Assembly (NCBI GenBank): GCA_937895785.1
Contig: CALBKW010000070.1
Location: 1 to 52,491 of the forward strand
DNA: 52,491 nt
Direction: 5' to 3'
Source of the DNA: an uncultured Candidatus Melainabacteria bacterium
Lineage (GTDB): Bacteria > Cyanobacteriota > Vampirovibrionia > Gastranaerophilales > Gastranaerophilaceae
The notes beneath the pieces were generated by a model. It had not been told where the DNA came from. It saw nothing but the letters and a program-made list of their open reading frames with translations, and did no database searches. Numbering within the stretch: the first letter of the stretch is position 1; every line of letters starts with the position of its first letter. This document shows, piece by piece, positions 7,661-16,451 of the stretch. Made by a program: the position numbers and the translations under genes.

Positions 7661-8806
7661 TTATACGTTTGAATTTATTGCTAATGCTGTAATATAGCCT
7701 GTTGACCAACAGTTTTGTAAATTGTATCCACCACAAAAACCATCAACATCAAGAACTTCTCCGCAAACGTATAAATCCTCTATTTTTTTTGATTGGAGCG
7801 TTTTAGAGTCTACCTCTTTTAGTGAAACTCCACCAGATGTGACTGTTTCACCATTTTTTCGTGTGTTTTTTACTAAAATTTTATAATTTCTGATAGTATT
7901 ATTAATTAATCCTTTAGTATTAGATTTTATCTCGTAACCTTTTAGAGCTAAATCAATATCTTTTAAGATTACATTTATAAATGCTTTTGGCATAAATTCT
8001 GAAATGATATTTTTTAGTTCCTTATGAGGGTTTTTATCAAACTCATTTTGCCAATCGACTTCTTTATTTAAAAAATCAATTGTTATTTCGTAAGGTAGCT
8101 CTTTTCTTGCATTAATTGACGACAACTCAAATATTGCAGGTCCTGTAATTCCATTATTTGTAAATAATATGTCACCTTCAATTTGAGTTTTTTCGCTTTT
8201 TACAAGTACATTTTGTAAGCTAATACCTTGTAATTCTTTAAAAGATGGTTTTGTAACTAACCCTACTAGTGCTGGTTTTGGTTCTATAATGGTATGTCCT
8301 AACGCTGAAAGCATTTTATAGCTACTTTTTCCACCTATAGCGACAACAACTATGTCAAAATAGTAGCTTGCCTTGTTACTTTTCACCTCAAAACCTGTTT
8401 CAAGTTTCTTTATTAAAAGTATTTCTTCTTCTTTAAATTTGCAATGATGTATTTTGGAAAGCATTGCATTTCTTACTTCTTGAGCACTGTTTGAAATTGG
8501 AAATATTCTACCGTTTTCTTGAGTATAGGTTTTTATGCCTATTTTTTCAAAAAAATCAAGAGTTTCTTGGGTTCCAAAGCGTGAAAAAACAGAATATAAA
8601 AATTTTTCGCCACGAGGATAATTTTTTGCCAGCTCTTTAAAATTAAACTCAGCATGTGCAAGGTTGCAACGTCCACCGCCAGTTGGTAAAAGTGTTTTAA
8701 GAGGTTTTGATTTATCAAACAGCGTAATGTCAAATGATTTATCAAGATTACATGCTGTCATGCAACCTGCTGGTCCACTTCCGATTATTGCAACTTTTTG
8801 AGTCAT
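7661..8806 (-). CDS. HI0933/BaiN-family FAD-dependent flavoprotein
   Basis: 381 residues. The N-terminal FAD-binding GSGPAG Rossmann motif is followed by the family's characteristic PTGGGRCNLAH, then VAIGGKSSYKMLSALGHTI, a barrel insert (ITGPAIFELS) and the C-terminal YVCGEVLDVDGFCGGYNLQNCWSTGY, which closes the FAD site. This is the HI0933-like/BaiN family of predicted NAD(P)/FAD oxidoreductases; most members have no proven substrate. It begins 1 nt after the folK stop, so the two are translationally linked. Length is normal for the family. Confidence 0.9.
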   Translation of the reverse strand: MTQKVAIIGSGPAGCMTACNLDKSFDITLFDKSKPLKTLLPTGGGRCNLAHAEFNFKELAKNYPRGEKFLYSVFSRFGTQETLDFFEKIGIKTYTQENGRIFPISNSAQEVRNAMLSKIHHCKFKEEEILLIKKLETGFEVKSNKASYYFDIVVVAIGGKSSYKMLSALGHTIIEPKPALVGLVTKPSFKELQGISLQNVLVKSEKTQIEGDILFTNNGITGPAIFELSSINARKELPYEITIDFLNKEVDWQNEFDKNPHKELKNIISEFMPKAFINVILKDIDLALKGYEIKSNTKGLINNTIRNYKILVKNTRKNGETVTSGGVSLKEVDSKTLQSKKIEDLYVCGEVLDVDGFCGGYNLQNCWSTGYITALAINSNV

Positions 8807-8807
8807 G

Positions 8808-9308
8808 TTATACTCTTGTTCCGTATAAATAAACCATTTCAGGGTTTTCTAATTCTTCATGCAATTGCATAATTGTCTTTTTCAATGTTGGGTGAACAAA
8901 GTCTGGTGCTAGTTCTAACATTGGGACAATTGTGAATGCTCTTTGATGAAATAGTTTATGTGGAATAACTAAATTTTCGTCGTTTACTATTTGGTCGTCA
9001 TAAAAAATAATATCAATATCAAGAGTTCTGTCACCGTAATGACCTTCAGCTTCTCTGTTACGACCTAATTGAGCTTCAATTTTATGGCAAGTTGCAAGTA
9101 ATTCTTGAGGTGTTTTTGATGTTTTAATCTCTATCATTGCGTTTACAAACCAATTTTCTGTATCAACACCCCAAGGTTCTGATTCATAAAAAGCAGAAGT
9201 TCTAATCAAGCTCGTATCATCAAGTCCGTCTAGAATTGATGTTGCTTGTTGAATATAGCCGACTCTGTCGCCTTTATTTGAACCTAAACTTAAATATACT
9301 ATTGCCAT
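8808..9308 (-). CDS. folK: 2-amino-4-hydroxy-6-hydroxymethyldihydropteridine diphosphokinase
   Basis: Transfers pyrophosphate from ATP to 6-hydroxymethyl-dihydropterin in folate synthesis. Seen: VYLSLGSNKGDR at the N-terminus, FYESEPWG, the metal and substrate region GDRTLDIDIIFYDD, and IPHKLFHQRAFTIVPM. I chose ATG 9308 (166 residues) rather than an upstream start at 9407. MAIVYLSLGSN is the usual N-terminus, GAGG lies 4 nt ahead, and the longer form would run through the divergent gene's promoter and start. First gene of a two-gene unit with the flavoprotein; folP is 40 kb away and folE2 33 kb away. Confidence 0.92.
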   Translation of the reverse strand: MAIVYLSLGSNKGDRVGYIQQATSILDGLDDTSLIRTSAFYESEPWGVDTENWFVNAMIEIKTSKTPQELLATCHKIEAQLGRNREAEGHYGDRTLDIDIIFYDDQIVNDENLVIPHKLFHQRAFTIVPMLELAPDFVHPTLKKTIMQLHEELENPEMVYLYGTRV

Positions 9309-9315
9309 ACCCTCA

Positions 9316-9343
9316 TTCTTAAACGAAAATCTACTTTTGTCAA
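9316..9343 (-). promoter_or_regulatory. folK promoter
   Basis: Minus strand TTGACA (9343-9338), 16-nt spacer, TAAGAA (9321-9316), or AAGAAT at 17 nt. The -10 ends 6-7 nt before the ATG. The -35 overlaps the -35 of the divergent mannosidase promoter within TTGTCAA. Confidence 0.6.
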
Positions 9344-9365
9344 TCGTTTTTTTATGTGATAAAAT
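9337..9365 (+). promoter_or_regulatory. Promoter of the GH38 gene, candidate leaderless start
   Basis: TTGTCA (9337-9342), 17-nt spacer, TAAAAT (9360-9365) with an upstream TGa (extended -10). The -10 ends 6 nt before the ATG at 9372, so the mRNA may begin at or next to the start codon. Confidence 0.6.
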
Positions 9366-9371
9366 TAAGGC

Positions 9372-11441
9372 ATGAAAAAGACAGTTATTGCATATTTGCA
9401 CACACATTGGGATAGAGAATGGTATAGAGAATACGAAGTATTCAGGATTAGACTATTGAGAGTTTTTGACAATGTTTTAAACATGCTTGAAAACAATCAA
9501 ATTCCATGTTTTTATTTTGACGGACAAACTGCAGCACTTCAAGACTATCTTGAAATTCGTCCAGAAAAATTTAATTTAGTAAAACAATTAGTAAAAGAAA
9601 AACGCTTGTTTATAGGACCCTTTTACACATTGGTTGATGAATTTTTAACAGATAAAAATTCTTTTGAACATAATCTAAAAATGGGTTTAGAATACTCTCG
9701 TTCACTAGGTTGTACAGATTTCTTGGGGTACCTTGCTGATACTTTCGGACATTCAAAACAAGTTACAAAAGTTTTTAAAAAATATGGTATCGACAAATGC
9801 GTTGTTTGGCGTGGTTGTTGCGGAGATATTCCAGCGGAATTTAAGTTCTGTGGCATTGATACTGTAAACCTTGTCAGAGGTTATTTTATGGACTTTTTCT
9901 CTGCTCCATTTGATATTGATAAAAAAGCTCAATTTATAAAAGATAATTTAGATAAAATAGCAGAAAAATCTGGGAATGTTTTACTTTTACCAATTGGTGC
10001 TGACCATTTAGGGGTAGCAAAAAATATTGCACAACAAATTCAAGAAGTTAATGCTCGTTTAGAGGATTATGAAATTAAATTGAGTTCACCGTTTGAATAT
10101 TTTGAACTAGTAAAGGATAATTTCAACCAATATGAATGGAATGATGAGTTGCGTGATAATTCTAAAACATTCATCTTATCAGGCTCTTATTCTTCAAGAT
10201 TAGATATAAAATGCTTGAACACAGAATGTTGCTATAAATTACCTTTAGTTGATAAATTACAAAAACAATTTAATTTAGGGTATGATAACTTAATCAAATA
10301 CGCTTATAAATTATTACTCCAAAATCAGGCTCATGATGGAATTTGCGGGTGCTCGCTAGATGATGTTCATGCCGAAAACATTATACGTTACAAAAAAATC
10401 TTACAAATTTGTCAAACAATTATTGATGAATATAGATTTAAAAATGAACTAAAAGCTATAAATTTAGGTGACAAGACATTTTCAGGATATTTAGAATTTG
10501 AGTCATGCGAAGAATTGAATTATTGTCAAAAGATTGCATCAAGAAAAGGTTTCGATAACAATATACTTCAAAATACGCAAAAAATACCAGTAACTGAAGA
10601 TTATAGAGATATTTATACCTATTTAGCAGAGGTAAAAGACCTAAAACCTTTAGAATTAGTTTCTATTCCTGAAATGACGACAGAAACTGATTTAGATGTG
10701 ACTGAAAATTCAATTTTAAACTCTAAAATTTCATTAAAGGTAATCGGAAATAATATTTTAATTAACAACGATATTCAATTGGAATTTGTTGATTATATAG
10801 ATAATGGTGATAGTTATAACGACGGTCCTGTTGCTGATGATGAAGGTGTTACGGCTGACATTATTTCGACAAAAAAAATTATGGATGGGAATTTGCGTTC
10901 TGCTTTAAAAATTGAAACTTCTTTCTTTGATGTAGTTGTTTCTTTAGATAAATATTCAGAACTTTTGAATTTCAACATTGATTGGAATAACGATGAAATT
11001 AATCATTTAATTCAAGCAAAATTTATCTTAAACAATAAAATTACAAAAACATTCTCAGAAGATTTCAATGAATTAATTGAAAGAAATTTTGACCCTGATT
11101 ATGATATTCGTCAAAACTTGCCAAAAACACGAGGTATTGAAGCTAAATCAAACACAGCTCCTATGCAAAGATTTGTCTGGGCAAATAATTTTGGAATATT
11201 CACAAAAGGAATAACTCAGTACGAAGTATTCAAAGACATGCTTTCAATTCCATTATTGCGCTCGACAGGAGTGATTTCTAATCCAAAGAACTCTTCACGC
11301 TCAACACCAGCAGGTCCACCTCTAGAAACTCCAGCTTTACAACAGCTAGGTAGAAACAAAGCTGAATTTGCAGTTTTTTGTGGTGATGTTAACGGGTATG
11401 ACAGGAACTTAGAACAAGTTTATACACAAGTAATTGCATAA
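9372..11441 (+). CDS. GH38 family alpha-mannosidase-like glycosidase
   Basis: 689 residues. The N-terminus holds the GH38 zinc site motif HTHWDREWY. It continues with FDGQTAALQDY, a GPFYTLVDEFL segment, and FLGYLADTFGHSKQ, where the catalytic Asp is expected (analogous to the D of DxFGH), then GADHLG, followed by the helical and beta domains and a C-terminal APMQRFVWA. It is shorter than many GH38 enzymes (800-1000 residues) but ends cleanly at a terminator. Known members hydrolyse alpha-mannosides or mannosylglycerate; the substrate is not visible here. No signal peptide, so cytoplasmic. AAGG sits only 3 nt before the ATG, and the promoter suggests little or no leader. Confidence 0.88.
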   Translation: MKKTVIAYLHTHWDREWYREYEVFRIRLLRVFDNVLNMLENNQIPCFYFDGQTAALQDYLEIRPEKFNLVKQLVKEKRLFIGPFYTLVDEFLTDKNSFEHNLKMGLEYSRSLGCTDFLGYLADTFGHSKQVTKVFKKYGIDKCVVWRGCCGDIPAEFKFCGIDTVNLVRGYFMDFFSAPFDIDKKAQFIKDNLDKIAEKSGNVLLLPIGADHLGVAKNIAQQIQEVNARLEDYEIKLSSPFEYFELVKDNFNQYEWNDELRDNSKTFILSGSYSSRLDIKCLNTECCYKLPLVDKLQKQFNLGYDNLIKYAYKLLLQNQAHDGICGCSLDDVHAENIIRYKKILQICQTIIDEYRFKNELKAINLGDKTFSGYLEFESCEELNYCQKIASRKGFDNNILQNTQKIPVTEDYRDIYTYLAEVKDLKPLELVSIPEMTTETDLDVTENSILNSKISLKVIGNNILINNDIQLEFVDYIDNGDSYNDGPVADDEGVTADIISTKKIMDGNLRSALKIETSFFDVVVSLDKYSELLNFNIDWNNDEINHLIQAKFILNNKITKTFSEDFNELIERNFDPDYDIRQNLPKTRGIEAKSNTAPMQRFVWANNFGIFTKGITQYEVFKDMLSIPLLRSTGVISNPKNSSRSTPAGPPLETPALQQLGRNKAEFAVFCGDVNGYDRNLEQVYTQVIA

Positions 11442-11447
11442 TTTAAT

Positions 11448-11492
11448 AAAAAAATAGGCGCGGTTCGTGAAACGAACCGCGCCTATTTTTTT
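11448..11492. terminator. Strong bidirectional terminator
   Basis: A long near-perfect GC-rich stem (ATAGGCGCGGTTCGT and its complement) with a 3-nt loop and A/T runs on both sides, between convergent genes. Confidence 0.95.
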
Positions 11493-11493
11493 G

Positions 11494-11952
11494 TTAATCT
11501 TTTATTCTAAACATTTTCTTAAAGAAGTTTTTAACTTTTTGTACAAAAGTTGGCTTTTCTTGTACAACAGGAACACTTTGTTCTGATTCATCTTGAGTTT
11601 TTGGTGTAATAACTTGAACAGTTTTTACAGTATAAGATTGCATGTCTTTGCCAACAGGTTGAACAGTAGTTGTTTGTACTTCTTCAGCTATATACATTGG
11701 GCGTCTTAAATCTTCCCATTTTTTCTTCAATTTCTCTTGAGGTGTCATCTCAACAGGTTTTCCTAAACCAGCGAATTTATCAGGTTTGTAATCTTTCGGT
11801 GGAATGATACCTTGTCTTGTGAATGAGTCTTGAACTTCATCAAAACTTAATTCTCTTCTTTGACAAACACAGTTTTCACAATTGCAACCTTTAGATTGCA
11901 TTGCTGATGGGGCTTGCGCATATTGAGTTGTTGTAGGATTTATACCTAACAT
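11494..11952 (-). CDS. Small Cys-cluster protein of unknown function
   Basis: 152 residues. Near the N-terminus is a cysteine cluster CNCENCVCQ (four Cys in eight residues) that could bind a metal or be lipid- or disulfide-modified. The middle is charged and Thr/Val-rich, and the C-terminus is a basic amphipathic helix (FVQKVKNFFKKMFRIKD) suited to membrane-surface binding. There is no signal peptide or membrane span. The start is supported by GGAAGGA about 8 nt upstream. A TTACAT-ATA-ATGTAA dyad lies just upstream. I do not recognise the family. Confidence 0.6.
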   Translation of the reverse strand: MLGINPTTTQYAQAPSAMQSKGCNCENCVCQRRELSFDEVQDSFTRQGIIPPKDYKPDKFAGLGKPVEMTPQEKLKKKWEDLRRPMYIAEEVQTTTVQPVGKDMQSYTVKTVQVITPKTQDESEQSVPVVQEKPTFVQKVKNFFKKMFRIKD

Positions 11953-11973
11953 AATAAAATCCTTCCTTTGTAA

Positions 11974-11988
11974 TTACATATAATGTAA
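11974..11988. promoter_or_regulatory. 15-bp dyad, possible operator
   Basis: Perfect TTACAT/ATGTAA inverted repeat around ATA in the promoter region of the Cys-cluster gene. A related GTTACA-CA-TGTAAC dyad lies at 29013-29026. Confidence 0.35.
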
Positions 11989-12038
11989 CACTCGTGAAGG
12001 ATTTTTTTGCTATTTTATTTCAGAATTTTTACGATTGT

Positions 12039-14537
12039 TTACATTCCACTAAGCATTGCTTTATCCATTTTGTTTTTGTAAAATTCGGTATTGATGTTTA
12101 ATCTTCTGCCGATTTCAAGCAACATATCAACAAATTCTCTATCTGTTTCATTTTTAATATCTGTAATGTTGTCGATATATTCGCCTACTTCGTGGAAAAT
12201 TTTTGCAAAGTAAATATTTTGAGCTTCTTTAATTTCAACTTTTAAATCCAGTTTTTCAATAAAATCGAAAATTTCTAAAGTTGCTTCTGCTTGGTGAATT
12301 TCAATACTATTGGCAAGTCTGTTTATATTTTGCAATAATTTATGGCTGAAAAATTCACTAGAAGGTCTTTTATCTATTTCGATTCCTATATTTTTGGCTT
12401 CAAGGTTGATATCAGCGGCTTGTTGTATAACTTGTGGATCAAGATAATTTTTTGAGTCTTTAATTAGTTGATTAAATTGTTGTGCAAGTGTATACCCAGC
12501 TGCAAGTTTAAATTCATCAGGAATACTTAAACCTAAGCTTTGCATTTGATAAATTGAATCTTTGCCTTCGTTGTACAATTCATTGTAAGTTTGTGCAAAC
12601 TTATCCATTCTGCCTTTAAGCATAATTTCTAATATTTTACGACGTTCTTCAATAAAGATATCTTTAAGTGTGAAGTATTCAGAACCAAAATATTCATCAA
12701 TTTCTCTAATGATTTCTGTTAGAGGGTTAAGCATGAATGTTCTAACAAGTTCTTTTTGTAATTTTGTATATTCGGCTTCTGAATCGAAATCTTTTATTGC
12801 ACAGTGGAAATCTCCACCTTGATATTGCATTAAGACAAACATCAAGTTAGATTTTTTCATTGTTACTTTTGAAAGAACTTCAATATGTCCAATTACAAAG
12901 TTCATGTTGCTTTTTTGAACTTTTTTGTAAGATTTTCTAGTAATTTTATAGCAATATACATCTTGCTCATCGTCAAAATCTTCATATAGAGAACTTATTG
13001 CCCATAATGATGCAATTTGTTTAAGAGTTACAACAGAAGGTTTTACAAATCTTTCATAAATATCTTTTCCGTTGCCGTATTCTTTGAAGTTACTTTGTGC
13101 GTTACTTAAAATTTCTAAGAACTTACTTTCTAAATCTTTTGTTGTAAAGTTTTTGGCAAGTTGCATTGCTCTTGCTGCATACTTCATAATTTGGGTAGTT
13201 TCAATACCTGAAATCTCAGAGAAGAACCAACCACAGCTTGTGTACATCAACATTGCTTGACGTTGAATTTCCAATAATTCCATGCCACTAACTTTTTCTT
13301 CATCCGAAAGTTCGGGTAAGAAATATTCCTCTTGAAAACGTTTGATAGCACGTTCTGTTCTATCCAAAATTACATCAATGTATTTATTTCTAACTGTCCA
13401 AGGATCTTCTTTGAAATATTTTTCACCTTCTTTTTCAAAAATGATAGATAGTTCATCACGTAAATAATCCAAGGCTTCACGTAATGGCTTTCTCCATTTT
13501 TGATTCCAACCTGGATGACCGCCTGTTGAACAACCGCAGTCTTCTTTCCAGCGTCCTACACCATGGAAACAACTCCAAGAAGAAGCTTGTTTGATATCAA
13601 CTTCCCAGTCGCTTCTGAATTTATCTAAAAATTCTCCGTAGTTGGTTAATACAAAACCTTCGTCTTCAGCTCTAATTTTTAGAACATAAGCTAAAGCCAT
13701 GTCGCCGAATTTTGTGTGGTGACCATAACTTTCACCGTCTGTAGCGATATTTACAAGTTGATTAAAATCTCTTGAATTTGAAATACCTTCTTTTAAGCGT
13801 TTAATAAATTTGTTACCGTCTTTAAGTAATTCATCAAAAGCTACGGATTTAGAGATTGCGCCATCGTAGAAGAATAAATCGATGTATTTTCCAGGTGCAG
13901 ATTTTATGTAATATCTGTAAGAACGAGCAGGGTCAATGTTGCCCCAGCTCACGTCTTGCCAATTAGAATCAGGAATGCGTTTAATTCTTTGTGCTTGATA
14001 AGGTGATAAAACTGTGAATTTGATACCATTTTCAACCAAAACTCTCAATGTATCATCATCAACTGCCGTTTCTGCAAGCCACATACCTTCAGGTTGACGA
14101 CCAAATCTGTATACGAAATCTCTGATACCCCATTTTACTTGAGTAATTTTATCATGTTCATTTGCAAGTGGCATAATCATGTGATTGTAAACTTGAGCAA
14201 TAGCGTTACCATGACCATCGTGTTCAAGTACACTTTTGATATCAGCTTTTATAATTCTGTCGTATGCGTAAGGCGCATTTTCTTCCATCCAAGATAAGAG
14301 AGTAGGACCAAAGTTAAAACTCATTCGTTCGTAGTTGTTTACGATATCTAAAATTCTATTTCTATTGTCAACGATTTTTGATGCAGAATTAGGGTTATAA
14401 CATTCATTATTAACTCTTTCATTCCAATCGTGACAAGGTAATGCGCTATCTTGTAATTCAATGGCTTCTAACCACGGATTTTCTCTAGGTGGTTGATAAA
14501 AGTGACCATGTATTGTTAAAAAATTCTTATTACTCAT
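12039..14537 (-). CDS. GH57 glycosidase with DUF3536-type C-terminal region
   Basis: 832 residues. The GH57 barrel begins with IHGHFYQPPRENPW. It carries the expected nucleophile motif WLAETAVD (Glu) and the acid region NIATDGESYGHH (Asp). The long alpha-helical C-terminal half, including CGWFFSEISGIETTQIMKYAARAMQLA, matches the DUF3536-containing GH57 proteins common in cyanobacteria. Characterised GH57 enzymes act on alpha-glucans or alpha-galactosides; the exact substrate of this subtype is not established to my knowledge. No signal peptide, so it likely works on cytoplasmic glucan. GGAG lies 10 nt before the ATG. A 30-bp inverted repeat overlaps its -10 and leader. Confidence 0.9.
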   Translation of the reverse strand: MSNKNFLTIHGHFYQPPRENPWLEAIELQDSALPCHDWNERVNNECYNPNSASKIVDNRNRILDIVNNYERMSFNFGPTLLSWMEENAPYAYDRIIKADIKSVLEHDGHGNAIAQVYNHMIMPLANEHDKITQVKWGIRDFVYRFGRQPEGMWLAETAVDDDTLRVLVENGIKFTVLSPYQAQRIKRIPDSNWQDVSWGNIDPARSYRYYIKSAPGKYIDLFFYDGAISKSVAFDELLKDGNKFIKRLKEGISNSRDFNQLVNIATDGESYGHHTKFGDMALAYVLKIRAEDEGFVLTNYGEFLDKFRSDWEVDIKQASSWSCFHGVGRWKEDCGCSTGGHPGWNQKWRKPLREALDYLRDELSIIFEKEGEKYFKEDPWTVRNKYIDVILDRTERAIKRFQEEYFLPELSDEEKVSGMELLEIQRQAMLMYTSCGWFFSEISGIETTQIMKYAARAMQLAKNFTTKDLESKFLEILSNAQSNFKEYGNGKDIYERFVKPSVVTLKQIASLWAISSLYEDFDDEQDVYCYKITRKSYKKVQKSNMNFVIGHIEVLSKVTMKKSNLMFVLMQYQGGDFHCAIKDFDSEAEYTKLQKELVRTFMLNPLTEIIREIDEYFGSEYFTLKDIFIEERRKILEIMLKGRMDKFAQTYNELYNEGKDSIYQMQSLGLSIPDEFKLAAGYTLAQQFNQLIKDSKNYLDPQVIQQAADINLEAKNIGIEIDKRPSSEFFSHKLLQNINRLANSIEIHQAEATLEIFDFIEKLDLKVEIKEAQNIYFAKIFHEVGEYIDNITDIKNETDREFVDMLLEIGRRLNINTEFYKNKMDKAMLSGM

Positions 14538-14540
14538 AAT

Positions 14541-14574
14541 AAAATTACTCCATATTTACAGAGTAATTTTATCA
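14541..14574 (-). promoter_or_regulatory. Extended -10 overlapped by a 30-bp dyad (possible operator)
   Basis: Minus strand TGa-TAAAAT (14574-14566) overlaps the perfect 10-bp inverted repeat AAAATTACTC...GAGTAATTTT (14541-14570, 10-bp centre). Transcription would start near 14559, inside the dyad, leaving a leader of about 22 nt that holds the GGAG site. Binding of a dimeric repressor here would block the promoter. Confidence 0.5.
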
Positions 14575-14606
14575 TATCTATATTTTTGCGTATTCCTACA
14601 AATAGC

Positions 14607-15197
14607 CTATTTAGTAGAGGTTGCCTTTTTATCTTTTGCTTTTGATTGAATTACTTTAAAATCTTCAACTTCTAACCAAACATCGCCCAATGCGTTAGAA
14701 AATACTAATCCTGAGTATTCAACTATATCACCAGTTTCTAAATCAATGTTCTTTTCTGCAACTTCACGTTTTAAAAAGTTTTTCAATTCAGATAGAGGAA
14801 TAACATTTGTAGTGTTATCTCTGCAAATTAAGAATGTAATATATTTTTGAGAACTTCTCATTGCTGGTTTGTAATCTAAACCAAGACTAGAAAATTTATC
14901 AAATTTAGCTCTTATTTTTACTCTTTTGTTAACAAATGCATTTGGGTGAGCCACTAAATCTAGTGGTTTAACTGGAGTGTAAGTGTATGATTGAGCTGGT
15001 GTTATAACAACTGGTTTTGTTGATTTTGATGGCAATGTTGTAGTTCCATTTTTCTTGATAGGAGCTACAGGTGGAACAGTTTTAGTTTTTGCTGGCTGTT
15101 TTGCGGGAGCATTGGCTGCTAATAATTGAGTTGAACCAACTCCGCCAACAAATAACATTAATACTGCCGAAATAATTAATATATTAAATTTTTTCAT
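14607..15197 (-). CDS. Secreted protein with a C-terminal OB-like domain
   Basis: 196 residues. A signal peptide (MKKFNILIISAVLMLFVGGVGS, end near residue 28) is followed by a Pro/Lys/Thr-rich linker to about residue 75 and a folded domain beginning LVAHPNAFVNKRVKIRAKFDKFSSLG and ending IVEYSGLVFSNALGDVWLEVEDFKVI. That pattern (a vulnerable first strand, GDIVEYSGLVF, VWLEVED) resembles small OB-fold domains in exported proteins; this is a guess from strand pattern. It has its own promoter, an AAAGGAT site 6 nt before the ATG, and sits divergently from the pilus operon. Confidence 0.55.
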   Translation of the reverse strand: MKKFNILIISAVLMLFVGGVGSTQLLAANAPAKQPAKTKTVPPVAPIKKNGTTTLPSKSTKPVVITPAQSYTYTPVKPLDLVAHPNAFVNKRVKIRAKFDKFSSLGLDYKPAMRSSQKYITFLICRDNTTNVIPLSELKNFLKREVAEKNIDLETGDIVEYSGLVFSNALGDVWLEVEDFKVIQSKAKDKKATSTK

Positions 15198-15220
15198 GAA
15201 ATATCCTTTCTTTTTTCTTC

Positions 15221-15229
15221 ATTGTATCA
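15221..15229 (-). promoter_or_regulatory. Extended -10 (TGaTACAAT) for the secreted protein gene
   Basis: Minus strand TGA then TACAAT (15229-15221), about 24 nt before the ATG at 15197. No strong -35, as is usual for extended -10 promoters. Confidence 0.5.
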
Positions 15230-15395
15230 CAATAAACTTTATTTGTTATTACCCAAATATCTTGAATTGAGCAAAAAAAAATATGTAAAGTTCAAAATTT
15301 CTGATATAGCTTGTATAAAGCATTCATTCTCAATAAAATTTGTGTTTAATATTTTAATATTTTGTTATAAATATTTATCGGGCATGGTTTTTTTT

Positions 15396-15425
15396 TTGAA
15401 ATGTGTGCTAGTATATTATTATATA
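15396..15425 (+). promoter_or_regulatory. Candidate promoter of the pilus/secretion operon
   Basis: TTGAAA (15396-15401), 18-nt spacer, TATATA (15420-15425), giving a leader of about 75 nt. The 310-bp gap 15198-15507 is otherwise AT-rich with a 10-T run near 15388 and no gene that I can support. Confidence 0.4.
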
Positions 15426-15507
15426 AATTATGCTGAAGTATTGTACTAAGAGAAAAATATATTTTAGCATTAGGGGAAATACAACTATTACATAGAAAAT
15501 TGGGAAA

Positions 15508-16422
15508 ATGATTAGCGGATTTAGTAACGAAAGAGTTAATTATAGAACAAGGTATTTGCAATTTCCGTCAACTTTGACAGAAAGCGTACCGTCAATAAGT
15601 AAGCCAACAGTACATGTTATTAAAATTAGATTTAATAACATCTTTAAAAATGATAAAATTTTATTTGCTGTAATTTCAGTAGCCTTGAGTGTTTGCTCTT
15701 TGGCTGTGGGTTACGGTCTATATTCTATGTATAATAATGTTGTATCAAATGAAGAAGTGATTGAAGCTCAAAATACAGTAGCAATGGATGAATTAAATGC
15801 CATTAGCGCTGAGGATGCTGGTATTTCTGTTATGAATAAGTCAGGGTTTGCTGGTGGTTCAGCAGGTTCGGCTCAAGGTGGTAACTACCTAGCATTTAAT
15901 AATGGAGGGGGGATTGATCCTAACTCTATGTTATTAGCAAGTGGTGATTCAAAAGCTACAGGTAAAGAAGCGTTGACTTCAAAAAAAGCAGTAGTTGATG
16001 TGGATGAAAAAGTCGTTTTGAATCCATTTTTACCTGCAAGTGAAGCTGCTGTTAAAAAAGTTGTAAAAGCTAAACCAAATCCAAATTATATTTTGCCACC
16101 AACAACACTTAATTCATCACCGGATGCGAATACGTTGTTACACACATCTGTTTCAGGGATTATGTATGATGCTTATAGTCCATCTGCAATTATTAAAATT
16201 TCAGGAACAGACTATTTTGTTAAAAAAGGCGATGTAATTCAAGGATTTAAAATCGTTGGTATTAATCAAAAATCAGTTGTTATACAAAAAGGTAGCAATA
16301 TTTATGATGCTAAAATAGGTATAATATTGGCAACAATTAAACCTAATACAACAGGTACTGCTAATATCAATAAAAAATTCGGTGGTTCGCCATCAACTAG
16401 AAATGTAAGTTACAGAAGGTAA
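15508..16422 (+). CDS. PilP/GspC-like inner-membrane protein
   Basis: 304 residues. A cytoplasmic N-terminus of about 50 residues is followed by one membrane span (ILFAVISVALSVCSLAVGYGLY), a Gly/Ser/Ala linker and a short NPFLPASEA motif. A C-terminal beta domain near 210-280 (VSGIMYDAYSPSAIIKISGTDYFVKKGDVIQGFKIVGI...) has the homology-region pattern of GspC and PilP, which bind the secretin N-domains. It is immediately upstream of the secretin, as that role predicts. The start follows GGGAAA by a few bases. The name is by pattern and context; PilM, PilN and PilO are not next to it. Confidence 0.65.
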   Translation: MISGFSNERVNYRTRYLQFPSTLTESVPSISKPTVHVIKIRFNNIFKNDKILFAVISVALSVCSLAVGYGLYSMYNNVVSNEEVIEAQNTVAMDELNAISAEDAGISVMNKSGFAGGSAGSAQGGNYLAFNNGGGIDPNSMLLASGDSKATGKEALTSKKAVVDVDEKVVLNPFLPASEAAVKKVVKAKPNPNYILPPTTLNSSPDANTLLHTSVSGIMYDAYSPSAIIKISGTDYFVKKGDVIQGFKIVGINQKSVVIQKGSNIYDAKIGIILATIKPNTTGTANINKKFGGSPSTRNVSYRR

Positions 16423-16451
16423 TAAATAAAAAACATAATCGGGAGTAAGGA

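Noticed and set aside
9309..9407. Upstream extension of folK (33 extra residues)
   Set aside because: It would run through the promoter and start of the divergent gene, and the normal N-terminus begins at 9308 with GAGG ahead.
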